Below, piece by piece: positions 49,546 through 61,466 of a stretch of DNA of 64,000 bases. A program made the position numbers and the translations under genes. The DNA lies in NCBI RefSeq assembly GCF_007475365.1, contig NZ_CP034442.1, positions 620,001 to 684,000 on the forward strand. Direction: 5' to 3'. The notes under the pieces are model-generated. The model made no database searches, was not told the DNA's origin, and saw only the letters and a list, made by a program, of their open reading frames with translations. Numbering within the stretch: the stretch's first letter is position 1; each line of letters starts with the position of its first letter. The stretch comes from Streptococcus oralis subsp. dentisani (GTDB taxonomy: Bacteria; Bacillota; Bacilli; Lactobacillales; Streptococcaceae).

Positions 49546-50805
49546 TTAGTCTTCGACGAGTGTAATATCTGCTCCAAGACTACGTAATTTTTCAATAATA
49601 TCTGAGTAGCCACGAAGGATAAACTCAATATTTGTAATTTCAGTCTGGCCTTGAGCCATCAGTCCAGCAATCACAAGTGCAGCACCAGCTCGCAAGTCTG
49701 TAGCTTTCACCTTGGCACCTTGTAGAGTTCGTCCACCAGTGTAGAAAATATGGTCATTTGTAGTCGCAATATTTGCATCCATTTTTGCTAATTCAAAGAC
49801 ATGGTTGACACGTTTTTCATAAATGGTATCAATAATAGTACCACGACCTTGAGCAGTTAATAAAAGTGGTGTGATTGGTTGTTGTAAATCCGTTGCAAAT
49901 CCTGGATAGGGGGCAGTTTTAATATTGATGGCCTTCAAATCAGACTGTTCTTCAACGAAGATACTATCCTCAGAGACTGTCATGCGAACGCCCATTTCCT
50001 CTAGTTTGGCGATAAAACCTTCTAAATGCTCATAGAGAACATTGTTAATACGGATTCCTTTACCAACCGCTGCTGCAAGTGAAATATAGGTTCCTGCTTC
50101 AATACGATCTGGAATAACTTGGTGACGCGTTCCATGAAGTTGCTCGACACCATCAATAATGATAATATCAGTCCCTGCACCACGAATGTGAGCCCCCATG
50201 TTATTCAAAAGGGTAGCCACATCGATGATTTCTGGTTCACGAGCCGCATTTTCAATAACAGTCCGTCCCTTAGCCTTAACAGCCGCAATCATGGTATTAA
50301 TCGTTGCACCAACACTGACGGTATCCATGTAAATACTTGCGCCGTGAAGTCCCTTACCTTGGGCAGATAAATTCATATTATCTCCCTCATAGCTTACCTT
50401 GGCTCCCATGGCTTCGAAGGCTTTTAGGTGAAGGTCAATCGGACGAGGACCAAGATCACATCCGCCAGGAAGTCCAACCGTAGCTTCACCAAAACGACCT
50501 AAAAGACTTCCATAGAAATAATAAGATGCACGAAGGCTATTGATCTTACCATAAGGCATTGGAATATTCTGAACACCTCTAGGATCAATCTCCAAAACAT
50601 CATCGTAGCGTTTTACTTTCGCTCCCATGATTTCCATAATTTCGACAAGACTAGCAACGTCTGAAATATCTGGGACACAATCCAAAGTGACAACATCATC
50701 TGCCAGTATAATAGCAGGGATTAATGCTACAACACTATTCTTAGCACCGCTAATGGTGATCTCACCTTGCAATGGATGTCCACCATTGATGACAATTTTT
50801 CTCAT
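49546..50805 (-). CDS. murA: UDP-N-acetylglucosamine 1-carboxyvinyltransferase (MurZ-type MurA)
   Basis: A 419-residue enzyme for the first committed peptidoglycan step, adding enolpyruvate to UDP-GlcNAc. Catalytic Cys116 (fosfomycin target) lies in [20 protein letters not shown] in GAKNSVVA (Lys22) and the Arg/Asp substrate residues are present. Low-GC Gram-positives have two such enzymes. Neighbouring map and the CBS regulator match the locus I recall as MurZ in pneumococcus. A TTG five codons upstream is open, but the ATG at 50805 fits the family start MRKIVINGG. Confidence 0.95.
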   Translation of the reverse strand: MRKIVINGGHPLQGEITISGAKNSVVALIPAIILADDVVTLDCVPDISDVASLVEIMEIMGAKVKRYDDVLEIDPRGVQNIPMPYGKINSLRASYYFYGSLLGRFGEATVGLPGGCDLGPRPIDLHLKAFEAMGAKVSYEGDNMNLSAQGKGLHGASIYMDTVSVGATINTMIAAVKAKGRTVIENAAREPEIIDVATLLNNMGAHIRGAGTDIIIIDGVEQLHGTRHQVIPDRIEAGTYISLAAAVGKGIRINNVLYEHLEGFIAKLEEMGVRMTVSEDSIFVEEQSDLKAINIKTAPYPGFATDLQQPITPLLLTAQGRGTIIDTIYEKRVNHVFELAKMDANIATTNDHIFYTGGRTLQGAKVKATDLRAGAALVIAGLMAQGQTEITNIEFILRGYSDIIEKLRSLGADITLVED

Positions 50806-50847
50806 GTTATACTCTTTCAAAATTTACTAAAAAGGTCTTTACATTCT

Positions 50848-50856
50848 ATTATACCA
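50848..50856 (-). promoter_or_regulatory. Extended -10 promoter of the murA operon
   Basis: The minus strand reads TGGTATAAT 43 bases upstream of the ATG. Confidence 0.6.
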
Positions 50857-50920
50857 TAGTTCTCCTATTTTTCCCATTTCTGTTTAATAAAATTCTCCCT
50901 CTTTTTATCTTCTAAAATAG

Positions 50921-50964
50921 AAAAAAGACCCATCACACAAGCACAAAAGCTTGGTATGATAGGC
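50921..50964 (-). terminator. Terminator of the pfkA-pyk operon
   Basis: On the minus strand GCCTATCATACCAAGC folds onto GCTTGTGTGATGGGTC with a few mismatches, followed by six T. Confidence 0.78.
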
Positions 50965-50979
50965 TTTTAAAAGTTTAGA

Positions 50980-52485
50980 TTAACGTACTGTACGGATACG
51001 CATTGTGTTTGTACGGACAGCTTCTCCAAGCGGTACACCTGCAACGATAATCATATCATCACCAGATTCTACCAAACCTTGTTCTACTGCAATCTTTTCG
51101 GCAAGTTCGAACATATCATCAGTGTTTGATGGACGTTCAGTTGTTACTGGGATAACACCCCAGTTCAACATCAATCCACGTTGAGTTAATTCATCGAAAG
51201 TGATTGCCAAGATATCAGCATCTGGACGGTATTTAGAAATCAAACGAGCAGTGTGACCTGTCTTAGTAAGAGTAACCACCAACTTGATGTTCATAGAGTT
51301 TGTCGCATCCTTAACAGCTGAAGCCATAACCTCAGTCTTAGAATTACGTGCCAAGTTAACAAACGACAAGCGACCGTATTCTTTCAAAAGGGTTTGAGCA
51401 TTCTTGTCAATTGTAGCCATTGTTGTTACTGACTCAAGTGGGTATTTACCGTTTGCAGACTCACCTGAAAGCATTGTAGCGTCAGTTCCGTCGATAACAG
51501 CGTTAAATACGTCTGATACTTCTGAACGAGTTGCACGTGGTTTTTCAGTCATTGTTTCAAGCATGTTTGTTGCTGTGATAACAACTTTGCCTGCTGCGTT
51601 CACTTTAGTGATGATCATTTTTTGATAAACTGGAACCATTTCGAATGGCACTTCGATACCCATGTCACCACGAGCGATCATGATACCGTCAGCAGCTTCA
51701 ATGATTTCATCCAAGTTATCGATACCTTGTTGGTTTTCGATTTTCGCAAACAATTGAACGTGACCATTACCAGTTTCTTCACAGATTGCACGAACTTCGT
51801 CGACGTCTTTTGCAGTACGTACGAATGAAATCGCGATGAAGTTGATACCTTGTTCAAGACCAAAGCGGATATCATCGTTATCACGTTCAGCAAGAGCTGG
51901 GAAAGGAATTTTAGTGTTAGGGATGTTTACACCTTTCTGCTTAGCAATGATACCGTCATTTTCAACGACTACTTCAAATTCACGAGTTGCATCGTCTTTT
52001 GCGAAAACACGAAGACCCAATTTACCATCGTCAACCAAAACTTGGTGACCAACTTCAACATCATCGTAGATATCAAGGGCACCAGCAACGTTCAAAGCAA
52101 TCACATCACGAGTTGATTTGATTCCTTGTTTAGTTGCAACACGGATTTTTTCACCAGTTTTGTAAGAGTACTCTTTTGCGTCACCTTCAAACAATTCTGT
52201 ACGGATTTCAGGCCCTTTAGTATCAAGAAGGAAACCAACTTTTTTACCTGCAAGTTTCTCAGCAAGTTTAACAGTTGCCATACGCTCACCTTGTTCTTGG
52301 TGGTCACCGTGTGAGAAGTTGAAACGGAAAGTGTTTGCTCCTGCTTCAATCAATTTAGCAATATTTTGAGCTGAAGCTTCAACGTCAAGTTTTTCACCCC
52401 AGTATCCGTCTTCACCGAATTTTTTACCACCACGGATTTCAACCGCAGGACCTAAAGTTGCAACGATTTTTACACGTTTATTCAT
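50980..52485 (-). CDS. pyk: Pyruvate kinase
   Basis: A 501-residue glycolytic enzyme making pyruvate and ATP. It starts with KRVKIVATLGPA; FRFNFSHG, LLDTKGPEIRTELF, the catalytic Lys region FAKIENQQGIDNL, MIARGDMGIEVPFE and the ATNMLETM motif are visible. The C-terminal regulatory domain (about 375-501) ends NTMRIRTVR. It follows pfkA by 66 bases in one operon, the usual arrangement in lactic acid bacteria. Codon use indicates very high expression. Confidence 0.98.
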   Translation of the reverse strand: MNKRVKIVATLGPAVEIRGGKKFGEDGYWGEKLDVEASAQNIAKLIEAGANTFRFNFSHGDHQEQGERMATVKLAEKLAGKKVGFLLDTKGPEIRTELFEGDAKEYSYKTGEKIRVATKQGIKSTRDVIALNVAGALDIYDDVEVGHQVLVDDGKLGLRVFAKDDATREFEVVVENDGIIAKQKGVNIPNTKIPFPALAERDNDDIRFGLEQGINFIAISFVRTAKDVDEVRAICEETGNGHVQLFAKIENQQGIDNLDEIIEAADGIMIARGDMGIEVPFEMVPVYQKMIITKVNAAGKVVITATNMLETMTEKPRATRSEVSDVFNAVIDGTDATMLSGESANGKYPLESVTTMATIDKNAQTLLKEYGRLSFVNLARNSKTEVMASAVKDATNSMNIKLVVTLTKTGHTARLISKYRPDADILAITFDELTQRGLMLNWGVIPVTTERPSNTDDMFELAEKIAVEQGLVESGDDMIIVAGVPLGEAVRTNTMRIRTVR

Positions 52486-52551
52486 GATTTTTGTGACTCC
52501 TTTATATAATTCGACCTTTTATGGTCATGTTACCAAATTAATGAAAGTTGA

Positions 52552-53625
<1,074 letters not shown>

Positions 53626-53640
53626 CTATTTTCCGTATTT

Positions 53641-56600
53641 TTAGCGATAAATCGTTTTCATAACAATTCCCTCTAATTTTTCCTGTAAAAGGGGATCTTT
53701 TTTTACAAAATGTTGGGAGGAAACAATTGTTTTCTCTTCCTCAACATACCTGATAATTACAGGAATAGAGCCTTTATGTTGTTCTAGGATATTTGAAATC
53801 TCTTTATCATTTTCATGATTTTTAACTTGAATCCAGAATCGTTCCGCCACTGCTTCTTTCAAATCTTGTGCAATCATTTGCAGACGACCATCTCGAGATT
53901 GAACTTTGCCATTGATGTAGTAAAATTTACCTTCGGATAAAATGGAAGCAAATTTTCTATATTGGTCTGAAAATACAGTTACATCCATCCGAGACTTACT
54001 ATCATGAACCTGTAGAAAGGCCATACTCTCGCCTTTCTTGGTTCGAATCACTTTAATCTTTTGAACTTCAACTAGGAGAGTGGCTTGAGCTCCCTCGGTT
54101 AGATTAGTGATTGGAGTGATCGGATATAGGGCTTGTTTGGCAAGAGTTTGGAGAGGATGGGGACTGATACCTACCCCAATCAGTTCCTGCTCTTTGTAAA
54201 ATTTCTCTGCCTCAGTAAAATCATCAGATTCAGTCCAACTATAATTTGTATCCGCAAAGAGTCCACCTAACTCCTCAACAAAGACAAATAAGTTTGGTAG
54301 GTTCACTAAGATTTTCTGGCGATTCTTGTCAAATTCATCAAAAAGCCCTAGTTCAACCAAAGGCGTCAAAAGCGACAGTTTCTTGTAATTCTTGGGAAGA
54401 CGTGTGACAAAATCTTCAATGCTTGAGAAAGGACGATTTTCAATAATCCAGTAAGACAAATCTCTTGGCATTCCCTTAATGGCTTTTAGACCAAGATAGA
54501 TTTTCTTCTGAGCAATTTTATCATGATAGGGAATGCTTTTGATTGCTAAGGGAGCTACTTCAAAGCCCATCTGCAATGCATCTACAATGTAATCACTGCT
54601 TGAATAATTCAACATGACTTGGAAGAAAATAGCAGGATAGTGTGTCTTGAAATAAGCAAGCTGGAAAGCCAGTGCTGAGTAGGCATAGGCGTGGGATCTG
54701 TTAAATCCATAGCCTGCAAACTTTTCCATCACTGCAAAAACTTGGTTGGCCTTTTCTTCTGTATGCCCCAATTTCATAGCTCCAGAGATAAAATCTTCCT
54801 TCATCAAATGCATCTCTTTAGCATTTTTCTTACCCATGGCTCGTCTGAGAATATCGGCTTTACCAAGACTGAAACCTCCAAAGCGCTGAGCTACCTGCAT
54901 GACCTGCTCTTGATAGAGCATGATACCATAAGTTGATGAGAGAATATCCTCCAAGGCAGGATCTAGCACTGTCACCTTTTCTTTGCCGTGCTTCCGAGCG
55001 ACAAAGTTATCAATATAATCGCTTGCCCCCGGTCTGTTGAGTGAGGTTGTGGCAACTACCTCTTCAAAGACTTGCGGCTGAACTCGTTTCAAAAGTCGAA
55101 TAGCGCCAGGTTGTTCAAATTGAAAAATTCCTTTAGTATTCCCAGAAGCAAAGAGGGCCAGAGTTGCCTTGTCTTCCAAGTCAATCTCTTCGATTTTCAG
55201 ATGAACACCTTCTGACTCAGCCAATAATTCCTGCATTTTTTGGACAAAAGTTAGGTTACGCAGACCTAGGAAATCCATTTTTAAAAGGCCATTAGCTTCA
55301 ACACCATGAGCATCATACTGGGTGATCAGCATATCCTCACCGTATTTGAGCGGGATATAGTCTGTCAGGTCCTGGTCACTCATAACGACCCCAGCTGCAT
55401 GGATAGAGGTCTGACGAGGATACCCTTCAATCTTTCGAGCAATCTCAAAAGCTTTTTGATATTCCATTTTGCTATTTATGACCTGCCTAAACTGTAAATT
55501 CTTTTCATAGGCTGTCGTTAGCGTATCTCGGAAACTGATTTTTTTCGTAATATTTGTTAATTCGTACTCTGGAACGCCATAGCGTTTGAAAACATCACGA
55601 ATTGCCTGTTTTGCTCCAAAGGTCGAATAAGTGACAATCTGTGCCACGTGTTGACTACCATACCGATCACGAACATAGCGAATGAATTCTGGCCTATAAA
55701 GGTCTGGGATGTCGATATCGATATCAGGCATAGTGTAGCGCTCACGATTTAAAAAGCGCTCGAAAATCAGGTTCTTTTCAACCGGATCAATTCCTGTGAT
55801 GTCAAGTGAGTAGGCCACCAAGCTACCCACAGCAGAACCACGCCCCATACCCATATAGTAGCCTTGGGAACGTCCAAAACGGAGCAAATCCCAAACTACA
55901 AGGAAATAGTCGTCAAAGCCCATATCATGAATCACAGTTAATTCTTCATTCAATCGCTCATGATAGGTAGCTGAGGTTAGCCCCTTGTCACTCAAACCTT
56001 GCTCAGCTCTCTCTCTAAGTTCTTCTACTGCAGGTCTTTCAGGATTAAAGCGAGGAAGTTTTAAACTTGGATCGATTTGATAGCTTACATTCTCTATCAG
56101 ACCTTGGAGATTGGCAAGCGCCTGAGGGAAGCGATTCATAAAACGTGCTTCCAAGTCTGAGGCAGGTAGAAAGATTCCTTGTTGTGAATGCACATTCACT
56201 TCTCTTAGGCTGACATTATCCTTGATTGCCGATAAGATTTGTAAAACTTGAATATCTTCTTTTTCAAAAGAATTGACTTGATAGAGTGGAAGAATGGGCC
56301 TAGTAAAGACTTCTTGAGGAGTATCTGGACTAACACCGATATAATAGTCATAGCCTAAATCTAAGTGTTCGATCCCCTCAAAATAGGGAACAATAATGGC
56401 AACATCTTCGAGGTGGGAGGTGAAGTCAGACCAATTTTTTCGTCCAGTCATTTTTAAAGTGGATAACTTCATCAACTCTTGGTAACCTTTAGTAGATAGA
56501 GCTAGAAAACGGAAAGAAATCTCCTTCTCGTCTATAATCAAGGTCATTTCTAGACCAATTAAAGGTTGAATGCCATGCTTACGAGTTGCTTCTAGAAAAT

Positions 56601-56742
56601 AATAGGCTCCATAGAGATTATCCACATCCATGATAGCAAGGTGAGAATAGCCGTATTCTTTAGCCATTTGTACGTATTTTTCAATTGAAACCACACTTTC
56701 CATAAAACTATAAACAGTCTTGGTGTCGAGCTGTGCAATCAT
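53641..56742 (-). CDS. dnaE: DNA polymerase III alpha subunit (DnaE type)
   Basis: A 1033-residue C-family polymerase that in low-GC Gram-positives extends RNA primers before PolC takes over. The order is an N-terminal PHP domain (about 1-200), the palm with PDIDIDIPD (two catalytic Asp near residue 335), fingers with QTSIHAAGVV, GYGFNRSHAYAY, a helix-hairpin-helix region and a C-terminal OB fold (about 880-950). The PHP metal ligands look lost: the usual TDHG stretch reads MDVDN. GGAGG precedes the ATG. Confidence 0.97.
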   Translation of the reverse strand: MIAQLDTKTVYSFMESVVSIEKYVQMAKEYGYSHLAIMDVDNLYGAYYFLEATRKHGIQPLIGLEMTLIIDEKEISFRFLALSTKGYQELMKLSTLKMTGRKNWSDFTSHLEDVAIIVPYFEGIEHLDLGYDYYIGVSPDTPQEVFTRPILPLYQVNSFEKEDIQVLQILSAIKDNVSLREVNVHSQQGIFLPASDLEARFMNRFPQALANLQGLIENVSYQIDPSLKLPRFNPERPAVEELRERAEQGLSDKGLTSATYHERLNEELTVIHDMGFDDYFLVVWDLLRFGRSQGYYMGMGRGSAVGSLVAYSLDITGIDPVEKNLIFERFLNRERYTMPDIDIDIPDLYRPEFIRYVRDRYGSQHVAQIVTYSTFGAKQAIRDVFKRYGVPEYELTNITKKISFRDTLTTAYEKNLQFRQVINSKMEYQKAFEIARKIEGYPRQTSIHAAGVVMSDQDLTDYIPLKYGEDMLITQYDAHGVEANGLLKMDFLGLRNLTFVQKMQELLAESEGVHLKIEEIDLEDKATLALFASGNTKGIFQFEQPGAIRLLKRVQPQVFEEVVATTSLNRPGASDYIDNFVARKHGKEKVTVLDPALEDILSSTYGIMLYQEQVMQVAQRFGGFSLGKADILRRAMGKKNAKEMHLMKEDFISGAMKLGHTEEKANQVFAVMEKFAGYGFNRSHAYAYSALAFQLAYFKTHYPAIFFQVMLNYSSSDYIVDALQMGFEVAPLAIKSIPYHDKIAQKKIYLGLKAIKGMPRDLSYWIIENRPFSSIEDFVTRLPKNYKKLSLLTPLVELGLFDEFDKNRQKILVNLPNLFVFVEELGGLFADTNYSWTESDDFTEAEKFYKEQELIGVGISPHPLQTLAKQALYPITPITNLTEGAQATLLVEVQKIKVIRTKKGESMAFLQVHDSKSRMDVTVFSDQYRKFASILSEGKFYYINGKVQSRDGRLQMIAQDLKEAVAERFWIQVKNHENDKEISNILEQHKGSIPVIIRYVEEEKTIVSSQHFVKKDPLLQEKLEGIVMKTIYR

Positions 56743-56773
56743 TCCATCTCCTCCTTGCTTTAGATATAATACT

Positions 56774-56782
56774 ATTATACCA
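56774..56782 (-). promoter_or_regulatory. Extended -10 promoter of dnaE
   Basis: The minus strand reads TGGTATAAT 32 bases upstream of the dnaE ATG. Confidence 0.55.
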
Positions 56783-56869
56783 TTTTAAAAACTAGAATGA
56801 AAAGGTAGAAGACCATTCCTTTTAAAGTGACTTCATCACAGGTCAACAATATCTTTTTTACCTTATTTT

Positions 56870-56878
56870 TGATATACT
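56870..56878 (+). promoter_or_regulatory. Extended -10 promoter of pepX
   Basis: TGATATACT lies 30 bases upstream of the pepX ATG. Confidence 0.5.
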
Positions 56879-56908
56879 AAATTTAGAATATTTCCAAAGG
56901 AGAGCGCC

Positions 56909-59182
56909 ATGCGTTTTAATCAATTCAGCTATCTTCACGTTTCTCATTCGCAAGTTTTACGCGAGTTATCCCAGCTTGGTTTGAGGTTGGCACCAGAACA
57001 AGCATCAAAAAAACAACTTGAACAATTTGTCCGCTGGAGTTTTTTCACTTATAAAAATACCGACTATCCTTTGTCTGTCTTAGCTGCAGACAAGGAGACT
57101 GATCTCCTTACCTTCTTTCAGTCAGATTGTGACCTGACTCCTGAGATTTTTTATACTGTGGCTTTTCAACTTTTAGGATTTAGCTATCTTGTTGACTTTG
57201 AGGACGCCGAACAATTCCGTAAAGAAACTGGATTTCCTATTGTTTATGGAGATCTCATTGAAAATCTTTATCAATTGCTAAATACGCGAACCAAAAAGGG
57301 AAATACACTCATTGACCAGCTTGTTAGTGATGGGCTTATTGCAGAAGATAATCACTACCACTACTTTAACGGCAAGAGCTTAGCAACCTTCTCTACTCAT
57401 GATGTCATTCGTGAAGTCGTGTATGTCGAGAGCAGTGTGGATACTGATAAAGACGGACTCCCTGACTTAGTCAAGGTCAGCATTATTCGTCCACGCCACG
57501 ATGGACAAGTCCCTGCTCTTATGACTGCCAGCCCTTATCACCAAGGCACCAACGACACAGCCAGCGACAAGGCTCTCTACAAAATGGAAGGAGAGCTTGA
57601 GGTCAAGCTACCCCACACCATTGAGCTCGAGGAGCCTAAGCTGAATTTTGTCGAGCCTCATGGTCAAGCAGAAACCGTCTCTGAAACTGAAGAAAAGCTA
57701 GCTCACATCAATAGTTCTTATACTCTCAACGATTACTTCCTCCCAAGAGGATTTGCCAATCTCTATGTATCGGGTGTTGGAACCAAGGATTCCCAAGGTC
57801 TCATGACCAATGGGGACTACCAGCAGATTGAAGCATATAAAAATGTGATTGACTGGCTTAATGGCCGTTGTCGTGCCTTTACTGACCACACGCGCAAACG
57901 TCAAATCAAGGCTGACTGGTCAAACGGAAAAGTTGCAACAACAGGTATTTCCTATCTAGGAACCATGTCTAATGGTCTTGCGACAACTGGTGTTGATGGC
58001 TTAGAAGTGATCATCGCTGAAGCAGGTATTTCCTCTTGGTATAACTACTATCGGGAAAATGGTCTTGTGACCAGCCCTGGTGGTTATCCAGGTGAGGATT
58101 TTGACTCACTTGCTGAATTGACCTACTCCCGCAATCTCCTAGCTGGTGACTATATCCGTGGTAATGAAGCTCATCAGGCAGACTTAGAAAAGGTAAAAGG
58201 GCTTCTTGATCGCAAGACTGGTGACTACAATCAATTTTGGCATGACCGCAACTATCTGCTCAATGCTCACAAGGTTAAAGCTGAGGTCGTCTTTACGCAT
58301 GGTTCTCAAGATTGGAATGTCAAACCTCTTCATGTTTACCAGATGTTCCATGCCCTTCCAACTCATATCAATAAGCACCTCTTTTTCCATCATGGTGCCC
58401 ATGTCTATATGAACAACTGGCAGTCAATTGACTTCCGTGAGTCCATGAATGCCTTGTTAAGTAAGAAATTGTTAGGACTTGACTCAGGCTATCAACTTCC
58501 TACTGTCATCTGGCAGGACAATACCGCACCGCAAACATGGCAGGGGCTTGGTGACTTTGGCAAGCAGGATGAACTGCATACCTTCTCTCTTGGAACTGAA
58601 GAAAAAGTGATTCAAAACCAGTATGATCAAAAGGATTTTGAGCGTTATGGCAAGACTTACCAGACCTTCAACACAGAGCTTTACCAAGGAAAAGCCAATC
58701 AAATCACCATTGACCTTCCAGTGACCAATGACATCCACTTAAATGGTCGAGTGGAGCTGAAACTTCGTGTCAAATCAAGTACAAACAAGGGCTTATTATC
58801 TGCTCAACTGCTGGAACTTGGACAAAAGAAATATCTACAGCCTTATCCAGCTGTTTTAAGTGCTAGAACCATTGACAACGGTCGCTACCATATGCTTGAA
58901 AATCTCTGCGAACTGCCATTCAATCCAAGTGTTCAACGTGTCATCTCCAAAGGCTACCTTAATTTACAAAATCGAAATGATTTACTAACTGTTGAGAGCA
59001 TAGAAGCTGAAAAATGGATGGAAATCCAATTTGACCTACAACCTACGATTTACAAGCTGAAAAAAGGTGACACACTTCGCCTTGTTCTCTATACTACCGA
59101 CTTTGAAATCACTGTCCGTGATAATACAGACTATCACTTAACAGTCGATCTCACACAATCCTCCATCACCATCCCCTCATAA
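56909..59182 (+). CDS. pepX: X-prolyl dipeptidyl aminopeptidase
   Basis: A 757-residue cytoplasmic serine peptidase (family S15) that frees X-Pro dipeptides from imported peptides. The N-terminal helical PepX_N domain spans about 1-150. The alpha/beta-hydrolase core has the nucleophile in [10 protein letters not shown] near residue 348, the Asp in HGSQDWNVK near 470 and the His in [11 protein letters not shown] near 500. A jelly-roll domain ends the protein. AAAGGAG precedes the ATG. It lies 16 bases before argR and may be co-transcribed with it. Confidence 0.96.
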   Translation: MRFNQFSYLHVSHSQVLRELSQLGLRLAPEQASKKQLEQFVRWSFFTYKNTDYPLSVLAADKETDLLTFFQSDCDLTPEIFYTVAFQLLGFSYLVDFEDAEQFRKETGFPIVYGDLIENLYQLLNTRTKKGNTLIDQLVSDGLIAEDNHYHYFNGKSLATFSTHDVIREVVYVESSVDTDKDGLPDLVKVSIIRPRHDGQVPALMTASPYHQGTNDTASDKALYKMEGELEVKLPHTIELEEPKLNFVEPHGQAETVSETEEKLAHINSSYTLNDYFLPRGFANLYVSGVGTKDSQGLMTNGDYQQIEAYKNVIDWLNGRCRAFTDHTRKRQIKADWSNGKVATTGISYLGTMSNGLATTGVDGLEVIIAEAGISSWYNYYRENGLVTSPGGYPGEDFDSLAELTYSRNLLAGDYIRGNEAHQADLEKVKGLLDRKTGDYNQFWHDRNYLLNAHKVKAEVVFTHGSQDWNVKPLHVYQMFHALPTHINKHLFFHHGAHVYMNNWQSIDFRESMNALLSKKLLGLDSGYQLPTVIWQDNTAPQTWQGLGDFGKQDELHTFSLGTEEKVIQNQYDQKDFERYGKTYQTFNTELYQGKANQITIDLPVTNDIHLNGRVELKLRVKSSTNKGLLSAQLLELGQKKYLQPYPAVLSARTIDNGRYHMLENLCELPFNPSVQRVISKGYLNLQNRNDLLTVESIEAEKWMEIQFDLQPTIYKLKKGDTLRLVLYTTDFEITVRDNTDYHLTVDLTQSSITIPS

Positions 59183-59198
59183 AAGGAGCCAGCCTCAT

Positions 59199-59669
59199 AT
59201 GAATAAATCTGAACATAGACACCAACTCATCCGTGCGCTTGTAGCCAAAAATAAGATTCATACACAGGCAGAGTTGCAAGCTTTACTAGCTGAAAATGAT
59301 ATTCAAGTCACACAGGCCACTCTCTCACGCGATATCAAAACCATGAATCTATCAAAGGTTCGCGAAGCAGATCATTCTTACTATGTTTTAAATACTGGTT
59401 CCATCTCCAAATGGGAAAAACGCTTGGAAAACTATATGGAAGATGGCTTGGTCATGCTACGTCCTGTCCAGCATCAGGTTGTCCTCAAAACCTTGCCAGG
59501 CCTTGCCCAATCGTTTGGAGCTGTTCTCGATGCACTTGATTTCAAACAAATCATTGCCACCGTATGTGGTGATGATGTCTGCCTTCTTATCTGTGAAAAT
59601 GCTGAAGAAGCACAGACTTGCTTTGAAATTCTTAAAAAATTTGCGCCACCATTTTTCTTCAATGACTAA
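59199..59669 (+). CDS. argR: Arginine repressor family regulator (ArgR/AhrC)
   Basis: A 156-residue regulator. The N-terminal winged helix (about 1-70) contains HTQAELQALLAENDI and TQATLSRDIKTMNL. The C-terminal domain forms the arginine-binding hexamer, with TVCGDDVCLLIC in place of the common GDDT core. Streptococci usually have several ArgR paralogues with divided roles. Linkage to a peptidase gene may point to nitrogen or peptide supply. AAAGGAG precedes the ATG. Confidence 0.93.
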   Translation: MNKSEHRHQLIRALVAKNKIHTQAELQALLAENDIQVTQATLSRDIKTMNLSKVREADHSYYVLNTGSISKWEKRLENYMEDGLVMLRPVQHQVVLKTLPGLAQSFGAVLDALDFKQIIATVCGDDVCLLICENAEEAQTCFEILKKFAPPFFFND

Positions 59670-59709
59670 AAAATTCCCCGTGATGAATACAATCACGGGG
59701 TTCTCTTTT
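59667..59709. terminator. Bidirectional terminator between argR and the obgE operon
   Basis: CCCCGTGAT and ATCACGGGG form a nine-pair stem. TTCTCTTTT follows on plus and AATTTTTTA on minus. Confidence 0.85.
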
Positions 59710-59724
59710 ATCAATGTCGATAGG

Positions 59725-59898
59725 CTATTTTTCTTCTTTATCAGCCTTCTCATTGCCTTTTTTTTCTCGTGCTAATCTAAGAGCACGTTTGGGATTGAGA
59801 CGATTAAACAATTCTTCTAGTTTCTTTTCATTCCATACATCTGCTGCAGAGACAAAGTTTCCATCTGCATCTCGGAATGATATCGGTTTATCTCCCAT
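59725..59898 (-). CDS. 57-residue hydrophilic protein of unknown function
   Basis: From the ATG at 59898 the frame reads MGDKPISFRDADGNFVSAAD and ends RLAREKKGNEKADKEEK, stop TAG at 59725. GGAG seven bases upstream and a distance of nine bases from obgE make it a genuine last gene of that operon. It is soluble and highly charged; residues 20-42 (DVWNEKKLEELFNRLNPKRA) look helical and the tail is lysine/glutamate-rich, suggesting a small nucleic-acid- or ribosome-associated protein. The family is not recognised. Confidence 0.75.
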   Translation of the reverse strand: MGDKPISFRDADGNFVSAADVWNEKKLEELFNRLNPKRALRLAREKKGNEKADKEEK

Positions 59899-59907
59899 AT
59901 CAATCTC

Positions 59908-61218
59908 CTAGTCTACAAATTCAAACTCAAATTTACCAATTCGGACCAGATCTCCATCCTTGGCTCCACGCGCACGAAGTGCTTCGTCAACCCCCATACC
60001 ACGTAACTGACGAGCAAACTTCATGACAGACTCATCACGATCAAAGTTGGTCATGTTAAAGAGTTTCATGAGTTTTTCACCAGAAAGTACCCATGTAGCA
60101 TCATCGTCGCGGCTAATTTCAAAGGCCTTTTCTTCCTCATCAAAGCCATAGTAAGCTTCTTCTTCCATATCAGACTCGTCATAGAGCAAGAACTCAGGAG
60201 TCTTATCTAACAATTCAGCTGTCGCATCCAAAAGAGGCGCCAAACCTTGCTTAGTCAAACCAGAAATAGGGAAGATTGCTGGAAGTTCTTCAAACTCGTC
60301 GTAGTTTGCCGCCAATTTTTTCTTGAAGTCTTCAAGATTTTCCTGACTTTCAGGCATGTCCATCTTGTTGGCTACGATGATCTGTGGACGCTCCATGAGG
60401 CGAAGATTGTATGACTCCAGCTCTTTATTGATCGCTAGGTAGTCCTCATATGGATCACGGCCTTCGCTAGCTGACATATCAATAATATGAAGGATGACAC
60501 GTGTACGCTCGATGTGACGGAGGAACTGAGTTCCCAGACCGACTCCCTGACTAGCCCCTTCAATCAAACCTGGTAAATCAGCTACTGCAAAGGATTCACC
60601 TGATTGGGTACGAACCATACCTAAATTTGGCACAATTGTCGTAAAGTGGTAGGCGCCGATTTTTGGTTTAGCTGAAGTAATGACACTAAGCAAAGTGGAC
60701 TTTCCAACAGATGGGAAACCGACCAAGCCGACATCCGCTAGAATCTTCAATTCCAGTTGCAACTCACGTTCTTGACCTGGCTCCCCATTCTCAGAAATCT
60801 CAGGTGCAGGATTTTTTGGTGTTGCAAAACGGATATTCCCACGACCGCCACGACCGCCATGAGCAACGATAAATTCTTGACCATGTTCAATCAAGTCTGT
60901 AATGACTTTACCTGTTTCCGCATCACGTACAGTAGTCCCCTGTGGTACACGAACACGAAGATCTTCTGCACCACGTCCATGCATTCCTTTGGTCATCCCT
61001 TTCTCACCTGATTCGGCCTTAAAATGACGGTTATAGCGGAAATCCATCAAGGTACGCAAGCCTTCGTCTACAACGAAAACAACGTTACCACCACGTCCGC
61101 CATCGCCACCCCAAGGACCGCCATTCGGGACATATTTTTCACGGCGAAAGGCAACCATACCATCGCCACCATTACCAGCCTTGACCTTGATCTTGGCTGT
61201 ATCTAAAAACATACTCAT
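59908..61218 (-). CDS. obgE: GTPase Obg/CgtA
   Basis: A 436-residue essential GTPase involved in 50S ribosome maturation and stress signalling. The glycine-rich Obg fold (about 1-160) starts [20 protein letters not shown]. The G domain has [22 protein letters not shown] and ANKMDMPE. The C-terminal OCT domain (about 355-436) is present. A longer reading upstream would cover another small gene, so the ATG at 61218 is chosen, with GAGAAG five bases upstream. Confidence 0.96.
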   Translation of the reverse strand: MSMFLDTAKIKVKAGNGGDGMVAFRREKYVPNGGPWGGDGGRGGNVVFVVDEGLRTLMDFRYNRHFKAESGEKGMTKGMHGRGAEDLRVRVPQGTTVRDAETGKVITDLIEHGQEFIVAHGGRGGRGNIRFATPKNPAPEISENGEPGQERELQLELKILADVGLVGFPSVGKSTLLSVITSAKPKIGAYHFTTIVPNLGMVRTQSGESFAVADLPGLIEGASQGVGLGTQFLRHIERTRVILHIIDMSASEGRDPYEDYLAINKELESYNLRLMERPQIIVANKMDMPESQENLEDFKKKLAANYDEFEELPAIFPISGLTKQGLAPLLDATAELLDKTPEFLLYDESDMEEEAYYGFDEEEKAFEISRDDDATWVLSGEKLMKLFNMTNFDRDESVMKFARQLRGMGVDEALRARGAKDGDLVRIGKFEFEFVD

Positions 61219-61288
61219 ATTTTCTTCTCGCTTTAAAAAGGACTGGAAAATCCAGTCATTAGTTATTGTTTCTATCTTAGCAACTTGC

Positions 61289-61423
61289 TTAGAATCTGCT
61301 AAAAGCTCCAAGCGCTGTCGCAAAGATACCAGCAAGGGTTACAAACAACATAATTAGCACGACAAAAAGCGTTACTTTTTCAAACATTGTTTTTTTACGT
61401 TTTCCATTATCTCCAAAAGCCAT
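61289..61423 (-). CDS. DUF4044-type 44-residue membrane protein
   Basis: From the ATG at 61423 the frame reads [20 protein letters not shown] and continues with one hydrophobic helix to ALGAFSRF, stop TAA at 61289. AAAGGAG eight bases upstream supports translation. A basic N-terminus followed by a single helix (about 18-39) is the pattern of the small DUF4044 family found before obgE in streptococci, as I recall it. It lies 43 bases after the PspC-domain gene. Function unknown. Confidence 0.78.
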   Translation of the reverse strand: MAFGDNGKRKKTMFEKVTLFVVLIMLFVTLAGIFATALGAFSRF

Positions 61424-61466
61424 CTGGACTCCTTTTTATTTCTCTTTGTTCTATTCTGATTCTCTT

